Source: Clostridiales bacterium
Lineage (GTDB): Bacteria; Bacillota_A; Clostridia; Lachnospirales; Lachnospiraceae
Direction: 5' to 3'
Assembly (NCBI GenBank): GCA_030154385.1
Contig: JASKJZ010000166.1
Location: 1-6,078, forward strand
Length of the DNA stretch: 6,078 nucleotides
The translations under genes and the position numbers were made by a program. Within the stretch, counting starts at the first letter, position 1. Each line of letters starts with the position of its first letter. Under the pieces are notes generated by a model. The model was not told where the DNA came from. It worked only from the letters and a program-made list of their open reading frames with translations, and did not search any database. Positions 1 through 6,078 of this stretch are shown piece after piece.

Positions 1-415
1 ACTGATTCCGTTTTATATTGCTTGGGTAATCCAATATTCTACCTTTATGATTAAATGGTTTGTGGAAAATATCCCAAGAGAGCTTGACGAAGCAATTTAT
101 ATGGACGGCGGCTCTATCTTTACTGTATTTTACCGTATTGTTCTGCCGCTTGCAAAGCCTGGGATAGCTTCCGTGTCGATCTTTAATTTTTTGACTGCGT
201 GGGAGGAATATCCATGGGCAAATACTGTGATTAATGATAATGTCAAGCGAACTCTGCCGATAGCGATATCGGGGTTCTTCGGTCAACACCAGTTCACACA
301 GTGGGGTTATGTATTTGCACTTTCTGTTCTGAGTCTGATTCCAATTTTGATTGTTTTTATCTTTTGTCAAAAGTTCTTTGTTGCTGGTCTTACGACTGGC
401 AGCGTAAAAGGGTAG
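1..415 (+). CDS. Carbohydrate ABC transporter permease, MalG type (5' end missing)
   Basis: This is an inner-membrane permease subunit of a binding-protein-dependent sugar importer (CUT1, MalG-like). It would pair with a MalF-like permease, a solute-binding protein and an ATPase to import oligosaccharides. The reading frame is open from base 2, so the gene begins outside the window. About 137 residues are visible against roughly 275-280 for the family. The fragment carries the cytoplasmic EAA loop that docks the ATPase: ELDEAIYMDGG followed by RIVLPLAKPG, matching the EAA-x3-G-x9-I-x-LP pattern. Hydrophobic stretches follow (around SIFNFLTAW and FALSVLSLIPILIVFIF), and it ends in GLTTGSVKG, the usual MalG-like C-terminus. 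The amylase gene follows after 39 bp with no terminator, which suggests co-transcription and a maltodextrin or other alpha-glucan substrate. That substrate is inferred from the neighbour only; the permease does not reveal it. Confidence 0.93.
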   Translation, partial: LIPFYIAWVIQYSTFMIKWFVENIPRELDEAIYMDGGSIFTVFYRIVLPLAKPGIASVSIFNFLTAWEEYPWANTVINDNVKRTLPIAISGFFGQHQFTQWGYVFALSVLSLIPILIVFIFCQKFFVAGLTTGSVKG

Positions 416-454
416 TTTGAAGAGAGAGCCCGTCTAGGGTAGAAGGGAGTTTTT

Positions 455-2326
455 ATGAAGTCAAAGAAAAGAATGGCAACTAGTTTACTCGTAGTGGTAC
501 TTTTATTGACATCAGCGCTTACTTACCAATTATTTACAAACACAACTAAGAACGCAAATATTGCATATGCACAGGAATTGGACGTTTCGGACAGTAGTGC
601 TTTGGACGAGACTGACATCGTCTACATGGTATTGACCGATCGTTTTTATGATGGTGATTCGACAAATAATGGAACGCTAAATGCAGAATATCGCCCCGGA
701 GAGCTTAAATATACTCAGGGAGGGGACTGGGTTGGACTAAAGTCCAAGCTAAGCTATATAAAAGATCTTGGTGTTACGGCTATCTGGATTTCACCACCGT
801 CGAAAAATGAACTGTTAAGCCGTGATGGAACGGAATCTGGTTATCATGGATATTTTACAAAGGATTATTACAGTGCAGACCCACATTATGGAACCAAACA
901 GGATCTGATCGATTTGGTAGATGAAGCACATAGCCTAGGACTAAAGGTGATTTTAGATGTGGTGCCAAACCACATGGCAGACTATTTGGAGCCTTATGCT
1001 TCTTCCTATAGCTCAACCAGTTATCAACCGGTAGCACCGTTTAATAATCCGTCTTGGTTCCATCAAAATGGAGACATAACGGACTGGACAAATGAATGGC
1101 AGGTACAAAATTGCGATTTGGGTGGTCTTGATGATATTGATCATTCCAATAGTGCGGCAAGGGCAGCAATCAAAGATGTTTATAAGATGTGGGTGGATGA
1201 TACAGGAGTTGATGGTGTTCGAGTGGATGCAGCCAGATCGGTTGATAAAACCTTCTTACAGGAATTTGAAACATATCTTGGGGTTCCAAGCTTTGGTGAA
1301 ATTTTTGTGGGTGACGTTGATTATGTCAGTGATTATCAAAATTATGAATGGGGCGTACTCGACTTTCCATTATTTTTCCAGGCACGTGAAGTTTTTGCGA
1401 ATGATGCAAGCTTTTATAATGTAAAGAGCATTTTAGATCAGGATTATAAGTATAGCAATGTAAACCATTTGGTTACCTTTATTGATAATCATGATCGCGA
1501 TCGATTTTTATGTCTGGCAGATGACAATTATCAAAAACTGCGTCTTGCAATGACCTTTTTATTTACCACACGAGGAATTCCGGATGTTTATTATGGAACA
1601 GAGCAAGAGTGCTATGGGGGCGGTGTACCAACAGAGTGGGCAGGCATTGCAAACAAGGAAAACAGAGAGGTTATGCCTGGATTTTCAGAAAGTGGTGAAA
1701 TTTTCCAATATATACAGAAATTAACACAAATTCGGAAAGACTATGCATGCCTTAGCAGTGGAACACAAAGGGAAATGTGGGTAGAAGATAATATATACGC
1801 ATATTCAAGAAGAGATGATACGACAGGTCAAGAAATTATTACGGTAATTAACAATGGGACAAGCAATGAAACCAGAACGATTCCAGTTCGGGCGGAAAGC
1901 TCAATTGCCATAGGAACCCAGCTTACAAATCTTTTGGATACCCAAGTTACAACAAGTGTAACAACGGGAACCGTTACCGGTAAACAGATTTCGCTTACCA
2001 TTCCTGCGAAAACTGCTTATGTATTTACATCTGACAGTATAGCAGCGTACACTCCACCTGCAAAGACAATAACTACCATTCGTGTACATTATGATGTGGG
2101 TCTTGGAAATACCATGTATTTGCGTGGTGACAGTTACCCACTGTGGTGGAATACTGGCAGATCAATGTTAAATGTATCATCAGATGTTTGGGTTTATGAA
2201 ATAGAACGTTATGATGCAGGGGAAACGTTTGAGTTTAAACCATTAATTAATGATACGACTTGGTCGAGTGGAAACAATTATACAGGAGTAGGCGGGCAGA
2301 CGATTGACATCTATCCGACTTTCTAA
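455..2326 (+). CDS. Secreted GH13 alpha-amylase family glycosidase with C-terminal starch-binding-like module
   Basis: This is an extracellular retaining alpha-glucan hydrolase or transglycosylase of 623 residues. Residues 1-39 form a signal peptide: a lysine-rich start, a hydrophobic core at about 9-21, and likely cleavage after AYA (39/40). There is no lipobox or wall anchor. The catalytic barrel spans about 53-440. Region I is DVVPNH (168-173). Region II contains R256 and the nucleophile D258. Region III is FGEIF with acid/base E282. Region IV is FIDNHD with H346 and D347. The usual GTEQ follows at 381-384. Motifs such as TDRFYDG, GGDW and NHDRDRF resemble the cyclodextrin glucanotransferase/maltogenic group, but the B domain (about 174-235) is short, so alpha-amylase is the safer call. 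An all-beta C domain (about 445-528), a Pro/Thr linker and a module at about 540-623 follow. In region II, R261-S262 replace the common Lys-His pair. Three cysteines (C220, C353, C386) are present. The start has a strong site, agaagggag, 5 nt upstream. Exact product specificity is not decidable from sequence. Confidence 0.95.
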   Translation: MKSKKRMATSLLVVVLLLTSALTYQLFTNTTKNANIAYAQELDVSDSSALDETDIVYMVLTDRFYDGDSTNNGTLNAEYRPGELKYTQGGDWVGLKSKLSYIKDLGVTAIWISPPSKNELLSRDGTESGYHGYFTKDYYSADPHYGTKQDLIDLVDEAHSLGLKVILDVVPNHMADYLEPYASSYSSTSYQPVAPFNNPSWFHQNGDITDWTNEWQVQNCDLGGLDDIDHSNSAARAAIKDVYKMWVDDTGVDGVRVDAARSVDKTFLQEFETYLGVPSFGEIFVGDVDYVSDYQNYEWGVLDFPLFFQAREVFANDASFYNVKSILDQDYKYSNVNHLVTFIDNHDRDRFLCLADDNYQKLRLAMTFLFTTRGIPDVYYGTEQECYGGGVPTEWAGIANKENREVMPGFSESGEIFQYIQKLTQIRKDYACLSSGTQREMWVEDNIYAYSRRDDTTGQEIITVINNGTSNETRTIPVRAESSIAIGTQLTNLLDTQVTTSVTTGTVTGKQISLTIPAKTAYVFTSDSIAAYTPPAKTITTIRVHYDVGLGNTMYLRGDSYPLWWNTGRSMLNVSSDVWVYEIERYDAGETFEFKPLINDTTWSSGNNYTGVGGQTIDIYPTF

Positions 2327-2356
2327 ATAGTAGCTGCTTAGTATGAACCTTTGATT

Positions 2357-2396
2357 GCCGTGGTTATATGCCACGGCTTTCTTTCTGTTATTTTTT
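2357..2396 (+). terminator. Rho-independent terminator after the amylase gene
   Basis: A perfect 7-bp GC-rich stem, gccgtgg (2357-2363) with ccacggc (2371-2377), encloses a 7-nt loop. A T-rich tail starts directly after it and ends in tttttt at 2391-2396. It lies 30 bp past the amylase stop and probably ends the transporter-amylase transcript, separating it from the hydrolase gene. The T-tract is interrupted by C, G and A, so efficiency is uncertain. Confidence 0.85.
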
Positions 2397-2448
2397 GTAC
2401 TAGCGAATAAGGAACCTTCTCAATTAGGAAGAATGGATATGGAATTAC

Positions 2449-2482
2449 TTGTAAATTAGATGGAATGCGGTATTATTATAAT
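2449..2482 (+). promoter_or_regulatory. Putative sigma-A-type promoter for the serine hydrolase gene
   Basis: TTGTAA (2449-2454) can act as a -35 box, with TATTAT (2471-2476) as the -10 box at 16-bp spacing. A perfect TATAAT at 2477-2482 overlaps the same AT-rich run but sits 22 bp from that -35, so the true -10 is ambiguous. The site lies between the amylase terminator and the hydrolase start, about 45 bp upstream of the ATG, where a promoter is expected. No clear operator or catabolite-response element was seen nearby. Confidence 0.5.
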
Positions 2483-2508
2483 ATCTGAAAATTTATTGAA
2501 ATACTTGC

Positions 2509-2516
2509 AAGGGGGT
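2509..2516 (+). promoter_or_regulatory. Ribosome binding site that fixes the hydrolase start
   Basis: The sequence aagggggt closely matches the anti-Shine-Dalgarno complement (one mismatch to aaggaggt). It sits 8-9 nt before the ATG at 2525, which is good spacing. An in-frame TTG at 2516 overlaps the end of this site and so cannot use it. The site therefore supports ATG 2525 over TTG 2516. Confidence 0.8.
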
Positions 2517-2524
2517 TGATTGGA

Positions 2525-3733
2525 ATGTTAGGAAAAAAAGAAATGGAGCAAATAAAAAAGGTTTTAAAAGATGGAATAAAGGAAGAATTTTTAGCGGGTG
2601 GAAACCTACTTGTTTTTAAAAATGGAAAGGAAATTCTATATCACGAGGACGGATTTGCCGACAGGGAAAATCAGCTTCCCATAAATAGGAATTCAATTTT
2701 TCGTTTGTATTCTATGACAAAACCAATTACGGCAGCTGCAGTAATGTTACTACTAGAGCGTGGTGAGATTGATCTGTTTGATCCCGTAGGAAAATATCTG
2801 GAGGGATTTCGAAATCAAAAGGTCGTCAAAGGAAATAGACTTGTTAGCACGGAGCGTGATGTCACGATAAAGGATTTGCTTTCTATGACATCAGGCTTAG
2901 TTTATGGTGGAGAGGATTTACCAGGCCTTGAAACAGAACATTTATTGGAAGAAATCAAGTCGAGATTATACGGTGACGTACCAATGAGTACCCTTGAGGC
3001 CATGAACAAATTAGGAGCCTGTCCTCTGTCCTTTCAGCCTGGGTCAGCCTGGCAGTATGGCACTTCGGCGGATGTACTGGGTGCTATAATCGAAGTGGTT
3101 TCCGGTAAGCGGTTTGGTGACTTTTTAAAAGATGAAATTTTTGATCCGCTGGAGATGAAGGATACTGGATTTTGGGTTCCTGAAGAATCCAGAGATCGTC
3201 TTGTAAAAACCTACCAGGAGAAGAACGGGAAGCTGGAGATTTACACGCAAAATCACTTAGGGATTATGCAGCAGATGGATAAAGAGCCTGCGTTTGAGTC
3301 GGGTGGCGCTGGTTTAGTTTCTACGATAGATGATTACAGTCATTTTGCAAATATGCTGATGTGCCAAGGAAGCTACAAAAAGGTGCAGCTGTTAAGACCA
3401 AAAACCGTGCAGTATTTGACAACGGCAACCTTATCCAATCGACAGCAAAAGCATTTTGAGCGTTGGGAGACCTTAGCTGGGCATAGCTATGGCAATCTTA
3501 TGAGAGTACGAACGGATTGCACAAAGGCTGGAGATATCGGAAGCGAGGGGGAATATGGTTGGGATGGCTGGCTTGGAGCTTATTTTACAAATTGCCCCAA
3601 GGATCGGTTGACACTATTGTTCCTGATGCAAAAAACAGATGCTGGAACCAATACCATTACTAGAAAATTGAGAAATATTATTTTAAGTGCATGCTGTGAA
3701 GAGGACAATGCACATTACTTGAAGAATTTTTAG
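2525..3733 (+). CDS. Beta-lactamase-family serine hydrolase (family VIII esterase/penicillin-binding fold), cytoplasmic
   Basis: This is a 402-residue serine hydrolase of the beta-lactamase/transpeptidase-like fold (class C-like, Pfam Beta-lactamase family PF00144). Numbered from the ATG, the nucleophile motif is SMTK at 63-66 (S63, K66), within RLYSMTKPITAA. The second motif is at Y178, in WQYGTSADVLG, followed by the typical IIEVVSG helix. A GWDGWLG stretch at 345-351 sits where class C enzymes carry KTG and family VIII esterases carry a Trp/Gly motif. There is no signal peptide or membrane segment, so it should stay in the cytoplasm; this argues against a true periplasmic or secreted beta-lactamase or penicillin-binding protein and for an esterase or amidase acting on a small ester or amide. 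The substrate is unknown. The C-terminus has an unusual CCEED stretch near residue 391. It is flanked upstream by a terminator and a likely promoter, and aconitase starts 47 bp downstream. Confidence 0.9.
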   Translation: MLGKKEMEQIKKVLKDGIKEEFLAGGNLLVFKNGKEILYHEDGFADRENQLPINRNSIFRLYSMTKPITAAAVMLLLERGEIDLFDPVGKYLEGFRNQKVVKGNRLVSTERDVTIKDLLSMTSGLVYGGEDLPGLETEHLLEEIKSRLYGDVPMSTLEAMNKLGACPLSFQPGSAWQYGTSADVLGAIIEVVSGKRFGDFLKDEIFDPLEMKDTGFWVPEESRDRLVKTYQEKNGKLEIYTQNHLGIMQQMDKEPAFESGGAGLVSTIDDYSHFANMLMCQGSYKKVQLLRPKTVQYLTTATLSNRQQKHFERWETLAGHSYGNLMRVRTDCTKAGDIGSEGEYGWDGWLGAYFTNCPKDRLTLLFLMQKTDAGTNTITRKLRNIILSACCEEDNAHYLKNF

Positions 3734-3747
3734 CAACATGTTAGTAT
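3719..3747 (+). promoter_or_regulatory. Possible extended -10 promoter for the aconitase gene
   Basis: TTGAAG (3719-3724) and TAGTAT (3742-3747) are separated by 17 bp. The -10 is preceded by TG at 3739-3740 in the TGn position of an extended -10. Each hexamer matches consensus at 4 of 6 bases. The -35 falls in the last codons of the hydrolase gene. Because no terminator follows that gene, read-through is an equally good explanation for aconitase transcription. Confidence 0.35.
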
Positions 3748-3766
3748 GGGGGTACCAAATATCGAG

Positions 3767-3773
3767 AAAGGGG
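3767..3773 (+). promoter_or_regulatory. Ribosome binding site that chooses between two aconitase ATG codons
   Basis: The sequence aaagggg lies 7 nt before ATG 3781 but only 1 nt before the in-frame ATG at 3775. The spacing favours 3781 as the true start. Confidence 0.75.
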
Positions 3774-3780
3774 CATGAGA

Positions 3781-6078
3781 ATGAAACGACTGAAAGAATT
3801 AGCACAAAATAATTTTGAATTAGACGGACAGAAGTATTCCTATTACCGAATGGATGAGCTGCAGCAGTTTGGTTACGATATCAGGCACCTTCCGTACTGT
3901 CTAAAAGTTTTATTAGAAGCCTTGCTTCGGCAAGAGGATCGTTCTACGATTACAGAAGAGCATATTCATAGCCTTGCCAATTGGGTGAAGGAATATCAAG
4001 CAGATAGAGAAATACCATTTAAGTCAGCGCGTGTGATCTTGCAGGATTTTACAGGAGTACCGGCGGTGGTCGATTTGGCTTCCTTGCGGGAAGCAATGAG
4101 CAATCGGAAGGGTGATATTACAAAAATTAATCCAGAAATACCAGTGGATCTGGTTATTGACCATTCGATTCAGGTAGACTCGTATGGAACCTCATCTGCA
4201 TTAAAGGAGAACATACAAATTGATTTTGAGCGAAATCAGGAGAGATACCGCTTTTTAAATTGGGCGCAGGGAGCCTTTGAACAGTTTCGTATTGTCCCGC
4301 CGTCAGTTGGTATCATTCATCAGATAAACCTAGAGTACTTGGCTTCGGTCGTAACCACAAAGCAGGAGAATGACCAGACGATAGTATTTCCAGATACCGT
4401 AGTGGGAACCGATTCTCATACGACGATGATTAATGGTCTTGGTGTACTGGGCTGGGGGGTTGGAGGCATCGAAGCCGAAGCGGGCATGCTTGGACAACCT
4501 TCATATATCAACATGCCTGAGGTTGTTGGGGTTCGTTTGACTGGAAGACTTTCCGAAGGAGTGACCGCTACCGATTTGGCCCTTACGGTAACCCAGCGGT
4601 TACGTCAAAAAGGGGTGGTTAACAAGTTTGTAGAATTTTTTGGAGAAGGGGTACGAAGACTGCCTCTATCGGACCGGGCAACGCTTGCAAACATGGCACC
4701 GGAGTACGGTGCAACCTGCGGCTATTTTCCCGTTGACGAACAGACAATTTTATATCTGAAACTGACGGGAAGAAGCGAAGAAAAGATAAGGCTGGCGGAA
4801 ACGTACCTAAAGGAAAATGGTATGTTTTATGAGATTAGTAGTGAAGATCCGATTTATACCGAAGTCGTAGAAATTGATTTATCTAAGATAGAAGCAAGTC
4901 TTTCTGGTCCAAAGCGCCCGCAAGACCGCATCGAGGTAAAGACCCTGAAACAAAAATTTGTCGAATCGATCACCGCACCTTTAGGGAATCAAGGGTATGG
5001 TCTTACAGAGACCGAAATAAATAAGCAGGTCAAAATACAATTAAACGATGGAAGAAAGGGTACCTTACGGACGGGCTCTGTGGTAATAGCAGCAATCACG
5101 TCATGTACCAATACATCGAATCCGTCGGTTATGATCGGTGCTGGCTTGCTGGCACGCAATGCAGTAAAACGGGGACTTAGGGTACCTGCATATGTGAAAA
5201 CCTCTCTGGCTCCTGGCTCAAAAGTAGTAACCGCCTATTTAGAAAAGTCAGGTCTTCAGGAGTACTTGGACGAACTGGGATTTCAGACAGTGGGCTATGG
5301 CTGTACGACTTGTATTGGAAACTCAGGACCTCTTTTACCAGAGATTGAATCTGCGATAGTAAAGAAAGATTTGCTTGTCGCGTCTGTGTTATCGGGTAAT
5401 CGTAACTTTGAAGGACGGATACACCCATTGGTGAAAGCAAATTATTTGGCTTCTCCGATGCTAGTCTTAGCTTATGCATTGGCTGGAACTGTAGCTATTG
5501 ATCTAAGAACAGAGCCAATTGCAAAGGATGCAGATGGTAATTCCGTATTTTTAAAGGATTTATGGCCAGATCTGGAGGAAATCAATCAATTCATTGAAGC
5601 AAACGTAAAACCGGCAATGTTTGTCGAGCAGTATCAAACCGTATACCATGATAATTTGCTTTGGAATCAGATCGTGGAGAGTCAAAGTCCAAGGTATTCC
5701 TTTGACAAGGCATCGACCTATATTCAAAATCCGGCATTTTTTGATGGATTGACCCAAGAGACAAAGGAAATTCAAGCATTAAAGGGGTTACGCGTACTTG
5801 CAATTTTTAAGGATTCCGTGACCACAGACCATATTTCTCCGGCTGGAGCAATTGGGAAAGATTCCCCAGCGGGCAGATATCTTTTGGAGCATGGAGTTAC
5901 ACCAGAGGAGTTTAATACCTATGGCTCGAGACGTGGAAATCATGAAGTGATGATGAGAGGAACCTTTGCAAATATTCGCATCCGAAATCAGATTGCGGGG
6001 GGAAAGGAAGGCGGATATACAACCTATTGGCCGACCAAAGAAATCCTTCCTATATTTGATGCCTGCGAAAGATACAAG
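3781..6078 (+). CDS. acnA: Aconitate hydratase, AcnA/CitB type (3' end missing)
   Basis: This is a cytoplasmic [4Fe-4S] enzyme that interconverts citrate and isocitrate through cis-aconitate. The frame is open for 766 codons to the window edge; AcnA proteins are about 900 residues, so roughly 130-140 are missing, including most of the swivel domain with its expected GSSRDW substrate-binding motif. Near the N-terminus, [19 protein letters not shown] (about residues 87-105) is typical of AcnA/IRP. Next come DHS (127-129) and [20 protein letters not shown] starting at 209. Cluster ligands are C442 in [10 protein letters not shown], and C508 and C511 in [21 protein letters not shown] starts near 679 and SRRGNHEVM near 716. 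No frameshift was seen. The length and motifs set it apart from the shorter AcnB-like and mitochondrial-type enzymes. AcnD-type 2-methylisocitrate dehydratase is a less likely alternative; no prp genes are visible. In an anaerobe the likely role is the oxidative branch to 2-oxoglutarate and glutamate, which is inference. Family members can bind RNA when they lose the cluster. Confidence 0.96.
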   Translation, partial: MKRLKELAQNNFELDGQKYSYYRMDELQQFGYDIRHLPYCLKVLLEALLRQEDRSTITEEHIHSLANWVKEYQADREIPFKSARVILQDFTGVPAVVDLASLREAMSNRKGDITKINPEIPVDLVIDHSIQVDSYGTSSALKENIQIDFERNQERYRFLNWAQGAFEQFRIVPPSVGIIHQINLEYLASVVTTKQENDQTIVFPDTVVGTDSHTTMINGLGVLGWGVGGIEAEAGMLGQPSYINMPEVVGVRLTGRLSEGVTATDLALTVTQRLRQKGVVNKFVEFFGEGVRRLPLSDRATLANMAPEYGATCGYFPVDEQTILYLKLTGRSEEKIRLAETYLKENGMFYEISSEDPIYTEVVEIDLSKIEASLSGPKRPQDRIEVKTLKQKFVESITAPLGNQGYGLTETEINKQVKIQLNDGRKGTLRTGSVVIAAITSCTNTSNPSVMIGAGLLARNAVKRGLRVPAYVKTSLAPGSKVVTAYLEKSGLQEYLDELGFQTVGYGCTTCIGNSGPLLPEIESAIVKKDLLVASVLSGNRNFEGRIHPLVKANYLASPMLVLAYALAGTVAIDLRTEPIAKDADGNSVFLKDLWPDLEEINQFIEANVKPAMFVEQYQTVYHDNLLWNQIVESQSPRYSFDKASTYIQNPAFFDGLTQETKEIQALKGLRVLAIFKDSVTTDHISPAGAIGKDSPAGRYLLEHGVTPEEFNTYGSRRGNHEVMMRGTFANIRIRNQIAGGKEGGYTTYWPTKEILPIFDACERYK

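Noticed and set aside
416..454. Search for a terminator or promoter between permease and amylase
   Set aside because: Only a trivial 3-bp ccc/ggg pairing is present and no T-tract follows; no spaced -35/-10 pair was found.
855..1037. Open frame on the minus strand inside the amylase gene
   Set aside because: It lies fully antisense to the conserved catalytic barrel, and its translation has no recognisable motif.
1092..1424. 110-codon + strand frame inside the amylase gene
   Set aside because: It is a shifted reading of the amylase region that encodes catalytic regions II and III in the true frame; no ribosome binding site supports it.
1490..1505. Palindrome gatcgcgatc as a possible regulatory site
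   Set aside because: It encodes the conserved HDRDR stretch next to amylase region IV, so the symmetry is explained by codon choice.
1901..2089. Minus-strand frame inside the 3' part of the amylase gene
   Set aside because: It is antisense to the amylase C domain and linker, short, and its translation shows no recognisable motif.
2433..2459. Eight-codon frame (MDMELLVN) upstream of the hydrolase, as a possible leader peptide
   Set aside because: The upstream aggaag is too close to the ATG, the frame overlaps the putative -35 box, and no attenuator hairpin follows.
5177..5803. Three minus-strand frames inside the aconitase gene
   Set aside because: They are antisense to the continuous, well-conserved aconitase frame, including the cluster cysteines, and two overlap each other.

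Overview
The window looks like chromosome of a low-GC Gram-positive anaerobe. I infer the class Clostridia, probably Lachnospiraceae. The reasons are AT-rich intergenic DNA, strong purine-rich Shine-Dalgarno sites, a long Gram-positive-type signal peptide, an AT-rich -10 region and an aconitase close to the Bacillus CitB/AcnA type. No species is assigned, because no search could be run. All genes lie on the + strand, both end genes are cut by the window edges, and coding density is high. No RNA gene, insertion sequence, CRISPR array or phage-like segment was seen.

Bases 1-2326 are the end of a carbohydrate-use operon. They hold the C-terminal half of a MalG-type ABC sugar permease and, 39 bp later with no terminator between, a secreted GH13 alpha-amylase-family enzyme with a C-terminal putative starch-binding module. 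The simple reading is that the amylase cuts alpha-glucan outside the cell and the transporter imports the oligosaccharides. A stem-loop with a T-rich tail at about 2357-2396 closes this unit.

Bases 2327-2524 are a 198-bp intergenic region with that terminator and a likely promoter. Bases 2525-3733 encode a cytoplasmic serine hydrolase of the beta-lactamase/family VIII esterase fold with unknown substrate. After a 47-bp gap, which may hold an extended -10 promoter, comes an AcnA-type aconitase from 3781 that runs off the right edge with about 766 residues present. Its cluster cysteines are intact. It most likely serves citrate-to-isocitrate conversion for 2-oxoglutarate and glutamate supply, but any partner genes lie outside the window.

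I found no clearly undescribed system here. The points most worth a second look are the changed conserved region II of the amylase (Arg-Ser where Lys-His is usual), its C-terminal module, and the serine hydrolase of unknown role placed just before the aconitase gene.
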